A DNA stretch of 35,176 nt from Desulfosarcina sp. (GTDB taxonomy: Bacteria; Desulfobacterota; Desulfobacteria; Desulfobacterales; JAFDCJ01): the NCBI GenBank assembly GCA_029288035.1, contig JARFPZ010000621.1:1-35176 (forward strand), in the 5' to 3' direction. Below are positions 15,457 to 23,629 of the stretch, in pieces; within the stretch, counting starts at the first letter, position 1, and each line of letters opens with the position of its first letter. The position numbers were made by a program, and so were the translations under genes. The notes below the pieces were generated by a model. The model did no database searches. It was not told where the DNA came from and was given only the letters and a program-made list of their open reading frames with translations.

Positions 15457-17409
15457 GTGCTCCGTAGCGTAACTCATAAATTCTATTTGATCGGCGGTCT
15501 TCTCATCCTATCATTTTTAATCGGTTATGCACAGCTGGCTTTTTTTCTGCGACATGAAACTCAGAGTGCTACCCGGGGGCAGAAAGCCGTGTTCCTTGAA
15601 AGAGAGATTCGCTCCCTTAAGGAAAATTTTATTGAAATGCGACTCTGGGAAAAAGCGCTTTTTTCTCAGGAACATCCCGAAGCAGACAAGAAATTTCGCA
15701 AACTCATGGAATTGATTACTACAAATCTGGCATTCCTGAGCACCTATCCGGCCGGTCCGGATATACAGGGATTGCTTGCCAATATATCGAAATTGGTCAC
15801 ACAATACGAAACGGATTTCAACCGCATCATTCAGCTTAGAACCGAACAACGTCTGGGCCAGACACTACTTGATTCAGATTACCAATCTCTGGTTTCCAGT
15901 GTTCTAGGGAGCAATCAAATCAGTCTCTTAAGACCATTATTTAATCTTTCACATTTCCAAAAAAATTATCTGTCGAACCACCACGAATCAGAATACCATG
16001 CCCTCAACGTGGTCTTGGGATCCCTGGAAAACAGGTTATCCCGAGAATCACTGATGGACGAGCGCCTGAAGGGATACATCAACACGTATCGGAAAATACT
16101 GGATCATGATATCGTTCTGGAAAAAGAGATTCAAGCATTCAGCCACCATTTCGATAACATCAGCCTGTCGCTCAGCGGTCATTTCGTGCGCATTTCAAAC
16201 TTGGCAGATGAAATTTTAAGAACTGAATTTAAAGGGACCGCGAAGCTTCGCAACCAACTAAATCAATCTTTTATCATTTCCATGGCCCTGAGCGCATTTT
16301 GCGTTTTATTGATTTTTGCGGTAATGGCGCGCCAGATCGTCCACCCTGTCAGAGCCATCGCCAAGGTCGCCGAGAATGTGAGATTCGGTAATATTGGCGC
16401 ACGCTTTATCGCCAAGGGAAGACAGAAAGATGAAATCGTCCGATTAGGACTAGACTTCAACCGTATGTTAGACACCCTCGATAAGAACAATGAACAACTC
16501 GTGACCTACCAGAACGAACTTGAAAACAAAGTCAGTGAACTTGCCTCACGGGAAGTGGAACTGCAAAACCATCGGCAGCATCTGGAAGAACTAGTCGAAG
16601 AGCGGACGGTTGATTTAAAGAAGATAAACATAGAATTGCAACAGGAAATCGATGAACGCGAAACGGCCGAAGAAGCCTTGCGTCTTGCTCACAGAGATCT
16701 GGCCAGAAAAGCCTCCGATCTAGAAAATGCCAACAAAGAGCTTTCGCAGTTTGTATATGCCATATCCCACGATATTATGACACCGCTGCGCGCAATCCAT
16801 AACTACGCCGATTTTTTACGGGAAGATCTCGAAGCGACCCTCGAAGGAAACCATAAGATGTATCTTAACGGTCTCGTCAACGCCGTTAGGCAAGGCCAGG
16901 AACTGGTCGACGATTTGTTGGAACTCTCACGAATCAGCGATACCAGCGGACAGAACGCGACCATCGATCTAGGGCGGTTTTTTCATGAATTGATCGACCT
17001 TCTGGATCTGTCCTCTGATGTCACAGTGGTGCTGGGTGATAGCTGGCCGAGCATTGAGGCCAAACGTTCGCTTCTGCGCCAGATCTTTCAGAACCTTATC
17101 ATCAACGCGGTTAAATTTAATCGTTCTCCGGATAAACGGGTAGACATCGATTGGCGCCCGGTCGGACAGGAACGCTATGAGTTCTGCGTGCATGACAACG
17201 GCATTGGAATTGAGCCACGCTACCATGAGCAAATATTTCGCGTGTTTCAGCGGCTTCATACGCGTGAGGAGTACGAGGGTACCGGTATTGGCCTTGCCAT
17301 CGTCAAAAAAGCAATTAATAAATTGAACGGTTCAATTGATATACAATCAGAGTTTGGGAAAGGAAGTTCATTTTGTGTAACCCTTCCCAAAACACAAAAG
17401 GAGATTTAA
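15457..17409 (+). CDS. Membrane histidine kinase with large periplasmic helical sensor, HAMP, phytochrome-type kinase core
   Basis: A 650-residue protein starting at GTG, 5 bases after AGGAGG. A transmembrane helix (about 8-30), a mostly helical periplasmic region of about 240 residues, a second helix (about 271-290) and HAMP are followed by a long coiled coil (345-430). HisKA has His438 in ISHDIMTPLRA, the form found in bacteriophytochrome-like kinases that pair with Rcp1-type receivers. The HATPase_c domain shows NLIINAVKFN, HDNGIGI and GTGIGLAIVKK. The periplasmic region is a likely docking site for the binding protein encoded just upstream, by analogy with TorT-TorS and LuxP-LuxQ. The receiver gene starts 1 base after the stop. 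Confidence 0.85.
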   Translation: MLRSVTHKFYLIGGLLILSFLIGYAQLAFFLRHETQSATRGQKAVFLEREIRSLKENFIEMRLWEKALFSQEHPEADKKFRKLMELITTNLAFLSTYPAGPDIQGLLANISKLVTQYETDFNRIIQLRTEQRLGQTLLDSDYQSLVSSVLGSNQISLLRPLFNLSHFQKNYLSNHHESEYHALNVVLGSLENRLSRESLMDERLKGYINTYRKILDHDIVLEKEIQAFSHHFDNISLSLSGHFVRISNLADEILRTEFKGTAKLRNQLNQSFIISMALSAFCVLLIFAVMARQIVHPVRAIAKVAENVRFGNIGARFIAKGRQKDEIVRLGLDFNRMLDTLDKNNEQLVTYQNELENKVSELASREVELQNHRQHLEELVEERTVDLKKINIELQQEIDERETAEEALRLAHRDLARKASDLENANKELSQFVYAISHDIMTPLRAIHNYADFLREDLEATLEGNHKMYLNGLVNAVRQGQELVDDLLELSRISDTSGQNATIDLGRFFHELIDLLDLSSDVTVVLGDSWPSIEAKRSLLRQIFQNLIINAVKFNRSPDKRVDIDWRPVGQERYEFCVHDNGIGIEPRYHEQIFRVFQRLHTREEYEGTGIGLAIVKKAINKLNGSIDIQSEFGKGSSFCVTLPKTQKEI

Positions 17410-17410
17410 A

Positions 17411-17866
17411 ATGAGCAAGAAACCCTTCGGAGTTCTCATGGCTGAAGACGTATCACATGACATAATTGCCACCCAACGGGCCTGGAAGAAGTCACACATT
17501 CTCAACCCACTCTATATCGTCAAAGACGGAGAGGAGTGTTTGGACTTTCTCCACCAGCGAGGAAAATATTGCGACCCCGAAAGCGCCCCCCGGCCAGCGA
17601 TTCTATTACTAGATATCAAAATGCCTAAAATGGATGGTCTTGCTGTCTTAAAGCACATCAGAGAAGACGAAGAACTCCGTCGTTTACCCGTAATCATGCT
17701 CACCTCTTCCAAGGCCGAAGAGGATCGCCTCAAAAGCTACGACCTCGGTGTTAATGCCTACATCGTGAAGCCGGTGGGCTTCGAAAATCTGTCGGCAGCA
17801 ATTAGAACCATTAATCTTTTCTGGGAGTTGGTCGAGCTTCCGGGAGGACACCATGAATTTAAATGA
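17411..17866 (+). CDS. Rcp1-type single-domain response regulator
   Basis: A 151-residue stand-alone receiver without an output domain. Acidic pair Glu12-Asp13, phosphoacceptor Asp68 in LLLDIKMPKMDG, Thr98 and Lys120 (IVKP) are present. The insertion with FLHQRGKY and the C-terminal FWELVELP are characteristic of Rcp1, the cyanobacterial phytochrome partner (usual form FW...V.LP). It should accept phosphate from the kinase upstream and act by protein contact. AAGGAG lies 7 bases before the ATG. The 3' end overlaps the next gene by 14 bp, so the two are translationally coupled. Confidence 0.87.
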   Translation: MSKKPFGVLMAEDVSHDIIATQRAWKKSHILNPLYIVKDGEECLDFLHQRGKYCDPESAPRPAILLLDIKMPKMDGLAVLKHIREDEELRRLPVIMLTSSKAEEDRLKSYDLGVNAYIVKPVGFENLSAAIRTINLFWELVELPGGHHEFK

Positions 17867-19931
17867 GAAACCTTTAACCCTTCGCATCCTGCTGGTTGAA
17901 GATAATTCACACGACCGGACGGCCTTCTGCCGCGCCCTTCAAAAAGGGCAGCTGTCTTGTGAGATCACGGAGTGCGTCCGGGCGGAGGAGGCTCTACAAT
18001 ACCTTCGTTCCAATGATTTGTCGTTTAACCTGATGGTCGTCGACCATGGTCTGCCCGGTATATCCGGTCTGGAGTTGTGCCAAGAACTACTCGGTGCAAA
18101 AACACCCCTGCCGCTGGTGCTTTTAACCGGTGCGGGGTCGCAACAACTTGCAGTGGAAGCGCTTAAGGCGGGCGTTTATGACTATATTATCAAAGATTCA
18201 GGCCGGGACTATCTAGCGCTGTTGCCCGTAGTGCTACCTGATGTGGTGCGGAGGCATGGAGAGCGCTTGGCTCGTGAGCAGGCCGAGGATGCGCTACGTA
18301 AAGCCCATACTGAGCTGGAAATGCGGGTTGCGCAACGAACCACCGAACTTGCCCGCGCCAATCAGGAATTGCGCGGCGAAATCTCCGATCGTCAGCGGGT
18401 GGAAGCGGCACTGCAGGAATCTGAAGAAAAATATCGCATCTTGATTGAAAATATTCAAGACGGGGTCTTTCTGATGCAAGATCTCAAGATACGATTTGTT
18501 AATGAGGCCTTCGTAAAAATGGTGGGTTACGCGGTGGATGAAGTTGTCGGGATGGATTTTCGGCAATTTATTGCCCCTGAAGATGTTGATAAGGTTGTGG
18601 ATTGGTATCGGCGAAGACAAGCCGGGGATAATGTTCCCGGTGACTACGAATTTCGTTTGTTACATAAGGACAATAGCATACGCGTCTTTGCCAATATGAG
18701 TGTGGGCTTTGTCGATTTTCAAAAAGATATAGCTAGTATGGGAACGGTTAAAGATGTCACTGAACGCCGGCTGGCGGAGAAAGAACGCCGACGACTTGAG
18801 GACCAACTGATCCACGCCCAAAAAATGGAAGCCGTCGGCACCATGGCCGGTGGCATTGCGCACGATTTTAATAATCTGCTCATGGGGATCCAAGGGCGCA
18901 CCTCCCTTATAATGTTTGATATTGATCCCGCACATCCTCATATCGAGCATCTCAAAGGAATCGAGGACTGTGTAAAAAGTGCCGCCGCTCTTACTACCCA
19001 AATTTTAGGTTTTGCCCGGGGAGGGCAATATGAAGTTAAACCGACCAATTTGAATGAACTGATTGAGTCAAACTCGCAAATGTTTGGACGAACAAAAAAA
19101 GAAATTAACATTTGCAAAACGTACCAGAAATCTATCTGGACCGTTGAGGTGGACCAGGGACAGATCGGGCAGGTTTTAATGAATCTTATTGTCAACGCCT
19201 GGCAGGCCATGCCCAATGGGGGGTCGCTCTCAATAGCAACAGCGAATACTACCCTTGACTCGAAATATGTGAAGCCGTTTCAGCTTGAACCCGGGCGATA
19301 CGTAAAGTTGTCTGTTACGGACACCGGCGTGGGTATGGATAAAAAAATCCAGAAAAGGATATTTGAACCATTTTTTACAACCAAAGAAATGGGCCGAGGT
19401 ACCGGTTTGGGGCTTGCTACGGTATACGGGATTATAAAAAATCATGACGGATTCATTGAGGTCAAAAGCAAAAAAGGCGACGGTACCACTTTTGATGTTT
19501 ACCTTCCGGCAACTGACATACAAATCGTGGAAGATAAAAGGCGGGAAGAAGCGTTGGTGCAGGGGTCTGAACAGATTCTTCTTGTTGATGACGAAGACCA
19601 GATAGTCAATGTTGGAGAAAAGATTTTAGTTCGAATGGGATACAGCGTTTTGATCGCCCGCAGCGGAAGAGAAGCGATTGAAATCTATCGCCAGAAAAAA
19701 AACGACATTGAAATGGTCATTTTGGACATGATCATGCCGGATATGAGCGGCGGAGAAACCTATGACAAACTGCGCCGAATTAATCCAGATATAAAAGTAC
19801 TTCTATCAACCGGCTACAGCCTTAGGGGGCAGGCGAAGGACATATTGGCTCGGGGCTGTAGTGGGTTTATTCAGAAGCCGTTCGATATGAATGCGTTATC
19901 AAATAAGATTAGAGAAGTCTTAAAGGGGTAG
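17853..19931 (+). CDS. Hybrid sensor kinase: REC-coiled coil-PAS-HisKA-HATPase-REC
   Basis: This 692-residue cytoplasmic protein has no membrane segment. The first receiver (about 9-125) has Asp64 in VVDHGLP and Lys114, followed by Asp rather than the usual Pro. A coiled coil (about 140-190) leads to a PAS domain (190-305), HisKA with His337 in [11 protein letters not shown], HATPase_c ([24 protein letters not shown]) and a C-terminal receiver (572-690) with Asp625 in [12 protein letters not shown]. Its N-terminal receiver can take phosphate from the upstream kinase, making it a relay node. GGGAGG 5 bases before the ATG lies inside the preceding gene. No transcription factor follows, so the final output is not encoded here. 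Confidence 0.86.
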   Translation: MNLNEKPLTLRILLVEDNSHDRTAFCRALQKGQLSCEITECVRAEEALQYLRSNDLSFNLMVVDHGLPGISGLELCQELLGAKTPLPLVLLTGAGSQQLAVEALKAGVYDYIIKDSGRDYLALLPVVLPDVVRRHGERLAREQAEDALRKAHTELEMRVAQRTTELARANQELRGEISDRQRVEAALQESEEKYRILIENIQDGVFLMQDLKIRFVNEAFVKMVGYAVDEVVGMDFRQFIAPEDVDKVVDWYRRRQAGDNVPGDYEFRLLHKDNSIRVFANMSVGFVDFQKDIASMGTVKDVTERRLAEKERRRLEDQLIHAQKMEAVGTMAGGIAHDFNNLLMGIQGRTSLIMFDIDPAHPHIEHLKGIEDCVKSAAALTTQILGFARGGQYEVKPTNLNELIESNSQMFGRTKKEINICKTYQKSIWTVEVDQGQIGQVLMNLIVNAWQAMPNGGSLSIATANTTLDSKYVKPFQLEPGRYVKLSVTDTGVGMDKKIQKRIFEPFFTTKEMGRGTGLGLATVYGIIKNHDGFIEVKSKKGDGTTFDVYLPATDIQIVEDKRREEALVQGSEQILLVDDEDQIVNVGEKILVRMGYSVLIARSGREAIEIYRQKKNDIEMVILDMIMPDMSGGETYDKLRRINPDIKVLLSTGYSLRGQAKDILARGCSGFIQKPFDMNALSNKIREVLKG

Positions 19932-19968
19932 TATAGAGCTTGTTTAAAAAAAACAGGCAGCTAACTTA

Positions 19969-20125
19969 TTAGGGGACATCCCATAAAATTATAATTTTCT
20001 TCCCTTATGCAAGCGATAGCTGCTCTCTTAGACGATCCTTCCGCCACGCGTTACCAAAAGACTTACCGATGGCTGCGAAACACCCAGCCATTTAAAACAG
20101 GGTTCTGAAGATAAGGTGTCCCAAA
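19969..20125. mobile_element. Possible insertion-sequence or REP-type element remnant
   Basis: AGGGGACATCCC (19971-19982) and AAGGTGTCCC (20113-20122) form a loose inverted repeat of the GGGACA kind often seen at the ends of REP-associated transposase elements. A 28-codon minus-strand frame (20005-20091), with a basic segment KSFGNAWRKDRLREQ, lies between them but could not be assigned to a transposase. Apart from this and the hairpin below, 19932-20328 holds no gene. Confidence 0.25.
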
Positions 20126-20195
20126 GCCCCTTCTAATGCAAAAGTGCTCTGGTTTCACCCACAACCTCCCGTTATAGAAGATAATATTCACATTT

Positions 20196-20225
20196 CACCA
20201 TAAATTAAAATGGTGTGATTTTTTT
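20196..20225 (+). terminator. Hairpin with T-run, possible terminator of the sensory operon
   Basis: CACCAT (20196-20201) pairs with ATGGTG (20210-20215) around AAATTAAA, and seven T follow (20219-20225). The stem is short and AT-rich in its loop, so the strength is doubtful. It would end transcripts from the upstream kinase operon before the lipoprotein gene. Confidence 0.4.
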
Positions 20226-20250
20226 CTTGCATTTTCAAAATAAATAGTGT

Positions 20251-20279
20251 ATTCATTTAAAACCACTTTATTCATTTAA
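20251..20279 (+). promoter_or_regulatory. Direct repeat ATTCATTTAA upstream of the lipoprotein gene
   Basis: ATTCATTTAA occurs at 20251-20260 and again at 20270-20279, a spacing of 19 bp (about two helical turns), 50-78 bp before the lipoprotein ATG. This geometry suits a dimeric regulator, but the region is very AT-rich, so chance is possible. A TTGCAT hexamer at 20227-20232 may be a -35 element. Confidence 0.3.
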
Positions 20280-20328
20280 GCATACTGTATTTGATGAATA
20301 TTATTCAACGCTACTGGAGGATATATAA

Positions 20329-20667
20329 ATGTTTAAAGCCCAATCAACCCTACGTTATGTTATCGTGTTATCAGCTATTTTGGGACTCGTTTTCGTCATT
20401 GGATGCGGAAGTTCAAAAGAAAAGCAGCAGATGTCGACTTTCATGCAACAATATAGCAAAGCGGTGACTGAGTACTCCGATGTCGTAAATACGACCGACA
20501 AGAGTAAAAAAGCTGAATTGGAAGATATATTAAATACTTACAAGTCCAAATGGACGCGTATGAAAATGGATTTTGCTGATCAACTCACACCCCAGGATTT
20601 AGAAAAACTAGATCATGAGTATCAAGAAATTACGAAAAAGTATTCATCCTTGGCGGGAAAATCATAG
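20329..20667 (+). CDS. Small lipoprotein of unknown function
   Basis: A 112-residue protein with a lipoprotein signal sequence ending VIGC (Cys26), followed by GSSKEKQ. The mature part of about 87 residues is highly charged and predicted helical (MQQYSKAVTEYSDVV, LEDILNTYKSKW, LDHEYQEITKKYSSL) with no recognised domain. It is probably anchored in the outer membrane, because Asp is not at position +2. GGAGG lies 8 bases before the ATG. It stands alone between AT-rich gaps, so it is likely monocistronic. The helical pattern resembles small periplasmic adaptors, but no family was identified. Confidence 0.7.
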   Translation: MFKAQSTLRYVIVLSAILGLVFVIGCGSSKEKQQMSTFMQQYSKAVTEYSDVVNTTDKSKKAELEDILNTYKSKWTRMKMDFADQLTPQDLEKLDHEYQEITKKYSSLAGKS

Positions 20668-20685
20668 GCATCGTTGTTTCCGTCG

Positions 20686-20719
20686 CCGGCTTTTGGTTGG
20701 TAGAATCAACCGGTGCCGG
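20686..20719. other. Hairpin after the lipoprotein gene, no T-run
   Basis: CCGGC (20686-20690) and GCCGG (20715-20719) enclose a second pair GGTTG/CAACC (20695-20699 and 20707-20711). An A-run, not a T-run, follows on the plus strand, so it is not a standard intrinsic terminator; it may protect the mRNA end. Between 20720 and 20900 nothing further was recognised. Confidence 0.35.
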
Positions 20720-20903
20720 AGCATAAAAAAGGGGTCGACATTTAGTTAGAGAATTACAAAAGCTTCTGATCATGTCGATGAAATTGGCAGGGTCTTTTTT
20801 GGGTTCAAGGAATAGAATGATATCCTTTTCCTAAACAGCCCGCCAGAGAGCAAAACAATCTGCATAAAAAGTTTACAAATACTTATTTAATGTACAAACC
20901 AAC

Positions 20904-20933
20904 TTGACATATAACAAGGTTTTTTTTGATATT
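20904..20933 (+). promoter_or_regulatory. Sigma-70-like promoter for the protease gene
   Basis: A consensus TTGACA (20904-20909) is followed after 18 bases, including a T8 run, by GATATT (20928-20933). It would give an untranslated leader of over 200 bases before the protease ATG at 21159. No gene was seen in that leader. Confidence 0.4.
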
Positions 20934-21158
20934 TACAATATATCCATTGATACCTGTTCCCAAAATTTTCGAATTAATATCAGAAGCATATAAAAATAAA
21001 CTAGATTCCCAATCGCTTCATCCCTTCCCTGGCACACTATTTGAAATCCACTTTTCCCAGTTAATGCAAAACAGATAGGCTTTGGTTCAATGTTGAATGA
21101 AGCATGCATCAATGCACGTTTGTTTTGGGCGTCAAAATAAACTCAATGGAGGTGTACC

Positions 21159-22139
21159 ATGATGGAAAAACAACTGAAAGGTGAATTATCGAAGATTTCC
21201 AAGGTTCAGGAGAAGCGGCAGGAGGAGCTTCTTCAAAAACAAAATGTGGTAGGGGTGGCCTTAGGGCATAAAATGAAAGCCGGCCGCGATTTAGGGGACA
21301 ATTGTCTGACGGTGTTCGTCGAGCACAAGCTGGATAAAGACCTGATACCCAAAGACAGTATGATCGCCCCTGAAATTGACAATTATAAAACCGATGTGGT
21401 CGAAACCGGTGTGATTTTTGCCGGGGCCGAGTTGATGAAGCAGCCGACGAAACGAGCCGAAGAAGAGGCAGGTATTTTGACCCTGAAACGCCGGATGCGT
21501 CCGGCGGAAGGCGGGGTCAGCGTGGGGCATTTTGCCATTACCGCCGGAACCATCGCGACGGCTGTGTATGACCGCGAACCCTTTCCGGGTATACCGCGCC
21601 GGTATTATATACTGAGCAACAACCATGTCCTGGCAAACTCCAACAACGCCAACCTAGGAGATGCCATCCTGCAACCGGGGCCATTCGACGGCGGCGTGCT
21701 GCCCAGTGATTTGATTGCGCACCTGTCCCGATTCGTTCCCATTCGTTTCGACGGCACGTGTAATTTTGTCGATGCGGCCATCGCCGAAGGACAATTTCAT
21801 GATCTGGACCGAGAGGTTTATTGGATCGGTTATGTAAAAGGGTTGGCTTCCGCGGAAATTGGCATGCTCGTCCAAAAAACCGGGCGAACCACCAGCTATA
21901 CCACCGGCAAGGTGACAAACATCAATGCTACGGTCAACGTGAATTATGGCGGTGGACAAGTGGCGACCATGTGCCGCCAAATCATCACTTCAAACATGTC
22001 GGCGGGCGGCGATTCCGGCAGCCTGCTTCTCGATATGGAAGAAAATGCGGTGGGTTTGTTGTTTGCCGGTTCAACGCAGATAACCATCCATAACAATATC
22101 TTTTTTGTCGAGGCATTGCTTGGAATAAGGATTATCTAG
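21159..22139 (+). CDS. Cytoplasmic trypsin-fold serine protease (Nal1-like) with N-terminal regulatory domain
   Basis: A 326-residue protein without a signal peptide. The N-terminal 90 residues form a small domain with VVGVALGHK, CLTVFVEHKL and DVVETG, found ahead of Nal1/trypsin-like peptidases in many bacteria. The catalytic triad of a chymotrypsin-fold enzyme is visible: His156 in SNNHVLA, Asp205 in FVDAAIA, Ser286 in GGDSGS, with TGRTTSYTTG between. It is therefore probably active in the cytoplasm, or exported by an unusual route. GGAGG lies 7 bases before the first of two consecutive ATG codons. A small paralogue of the N-terminal domain is encoded 280 bp downstream. Substrate unknown. 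Confidence 0.75.
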   Translation: MMEKQLKGELSKISKVQEKRQEELLQKQNVVGVALGHKMKAGRDLGDNCLTVFVEHKLDKDLIPKDSMIAPEIDNYKTDVVETGVIFAGAELMKQPTKRAEEEAGILTLKRRMRPAEGGVSVGHFAITAGTIATAVYDREPFPGIPRRYYILSNNHVLANSNNANLGDAILQPGPFDGGVLPSDLIAHLSRFVPIRFDGTCNFVDAAIAEGQFHDLDREVYWIGYVKGLASAEIGMLVQKTGRTTSYTTGKVTNINATVNVNYGGGQVATMCRQIITSNMSAGGDSGSLLLDMEENAVGLLFAGSTQITIHNNIFFVEALLGIRII

Positions 22140-22161
22140 ATGATACTTTTTTAATTTGGAA

Positions 22162-22196
22162 AAAAGGGGAGGTGGTTTTTTTACCGTCTCCCTTTT
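22162..22196 (+). terminator. Terminator-like hairpin after the protease gene
   Basis: AAAAGGG (22162-22168) pairs with CCCTTTT (22190-22196), with partly paired inner bases around a T7 loop; GCTATTTTC follows. It lies 23 bp after the stop codon and is the likely transcript end. Sequence 22200-22420 shows no other gene. Confidence 0.5.
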
Positions 22197-22422
22197 GCTA
22201 TTTTCAGAATAGATCGAAGGTGGACGCTAATTGGGGGAAGCGGGATGCAAATTTTGGTCGCCTGTGGCCGCAAATGAAATCTTGCTCGTGTTAACCAGTT
22301 CGATTATAGTGGCCCTCAAAGTGATGTAATCCTAAATCTTACACCGCAGCCGCAAACGAACAGACCCGTATGAACTAGTTTCGGGTTAAATTAGATTTAT
22401 TTCCAATAGGGAGGCTTTAACC

Positions 22423-22635
22423 ATGAATTCGGAAATTTTAAATGCCGTCGACAAAGCCACTGGCTGGATGCAATACGATGGTGTCGAGGGGGTGGCTCAG
22501 GGCAAAAAGGACGACAAGACATGTATAACGGTTCTTGTCTCATGTCCGCCGTCTGAACTTGCCACCAAGATCCCGGCCACTTTCGAGGGATTTCCAGTGG
22601 TTTTCGAAGAAGTCGGGCTCCTTTCCGCCCAGTGA
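22423..22635 (+). CDS. 70-residue protein resembling the protease N-terminal domain
   Basis: A small soluble protein with a good ribosome binding site (GGGAGG before ATG). Its central part GVEGVAQGKK, ...DDKTCITVLV... and FPVVFEEVG lines up with VVGVALGHK, DNCLTVFV and TDVVETG in the N-terminal domain of the upstream protease, over about 50 residues. It contains no protease domain. It could act as a free regulator or inhibitor in trans, or be the remainder of a second protease gene. The weak but ordered similarity was seen by eye only. It converges with the metallo-hydrolase gene 123 bp away. Confidence 0.6.
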   Translation: MNSEILNAVDKATGWMQYDGVEGVAQGKKDDKTCITVLVSCPPSELATKIPATFEGFPVVFEEVGLLSAQ

Positions 22636-22758
22636 TTTACTACCTGAATCTTGAATGAAAATTATTAAGAAGTTTGAATAATAATTAAAATAAACTTTAG
22701 GGTTCTTGGCAGTATAGAAAAATACCTAACTTGGTAAAAGCATGATAGACGATTTATC

Positions 22759-23523
22759 TTAAATCTCATAAACCCTGTAAAGCTCAGGAATTATCACCTT
22801 CCCTTTGAAGCTCATTTGGGCCTCACGCTGCAGTTCCTCGGGCAAGAGGCCCTGTCTGACATCAAAATGGCATAGAAAAAGGGTATCGACACCGGCTTTT
22901 TCTGCAGTTTCCCCTGCTTGCAAGGCTGAAGAATGACCATCTTCATTCAATATTATTCGGTTACGATCGCTGCCGGTGGCTTCATGGACAAGGGCCGTTG
23001 CACCGGATGCTTCTGTGATCACTCTTTCAGACGGGGCGGTATCGGATGAGAAAACCAAAGACGCACTTGCAGTGGATATTTTTAGGCCGGATGTTTCAAT
23101 GGAGTGATTGACCGGAAAAAGAGCGACCCGCATCCCGGGAATCTGGTCAAAGGTAATGTTTCCCCCGCAAACCCACTCAATCGGAAAAGTCCCCATTCCC
23201 GGTAAAATGAAGAAAAGCTCAAGAAGTTGTTTTGCCTTTATCTCGGTAGTCCTGTTGCAGATGATGCGTAGGGGTTTTTGTCGCTTTTTCAGCAACAGGT
23301 TTTGAATCAGAACCGGCAGGGCGTGCATATGATCCGGATGGGCATGGGTCAGGATGAGCGCATCGAAATCCGATACCGCGACACCGATTCTGAGTAGATA
23401 TTGGCAGGGGCTTCCCGAGGCATCAACCAGAATAGAAGCCGACTCTTCAATGACGGAGAAAGAGATATTGGTGTTATCTGCCGTTTGAACGGCACCAGTC
23501 GTACCGAAAAAAATGAGTTTCAT
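22759..23523 (-). CDS. RNase Z-like metallo-beta-lactamase-fold hydrolase
   Basis: A 254-residue protein of the metallo-beta-lactamase superfamily. It shows the N-terminal FFGTTGAVQT loop, the zinc motif THAHPDH (His60, His62, Asp64, His65), then SSDT, HEAT and GHSS, in the order found in tRNase Z and its short phosphodiesterase relatives. The exosite arm of true tRNase Z was not recognised, so another phosphodiesterase or esterase role is as likely. It lies 106 bp after the ABC ATPase gene on the same strand and is the last gene of that cluster; a role in processing the imported compound is inference. No clear Shine-Dalgarno sequence precedes the ATG. Confidence 0.7.
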   Translation of the reverse strand: MKLIFFGTTGAVQTADNTNISFSVIEESASILVDASGSPCQYLLRIGVAVSDFDALILTHAHPDHMHALPVLIQNLLLKKRQKPLRIICNRTTEIKAKQLLELFFILPGMGTFPIEWVCGGNITFDQIPGMRVALFPVNHSIETSGLKISTASASLVFSSDTAPSERVITEASGATALVHEATGSDRNRIILNEDGHSSALQAGETAEKAGVDTLFLCHFDVRQGLLPEELQREAQMSFKGKVIIPELYRVYEI

Positions 23524-23629
23524 AGATCATAGATGCCTAACCGCCGAAACTGCAAAGATCACATCTGCAACTGCGATTGGTTTTCTAAAAAATTCAAAGG
23601 CATCGCGGCCTGTCGGTTTTCCGACTGGG

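Noticed and set aside
20005-20091. 28-codon minus-strand frame inside the possible IS remnant
   Set aside because: Too short and without a recognisable transposase motif; mentioned only as context.
20686-20719. Hairpin after the lipoprotein gene as an intrinsic terminator
   Set aside because: It is followed by an A-run rather than a T-run on the coding strand.
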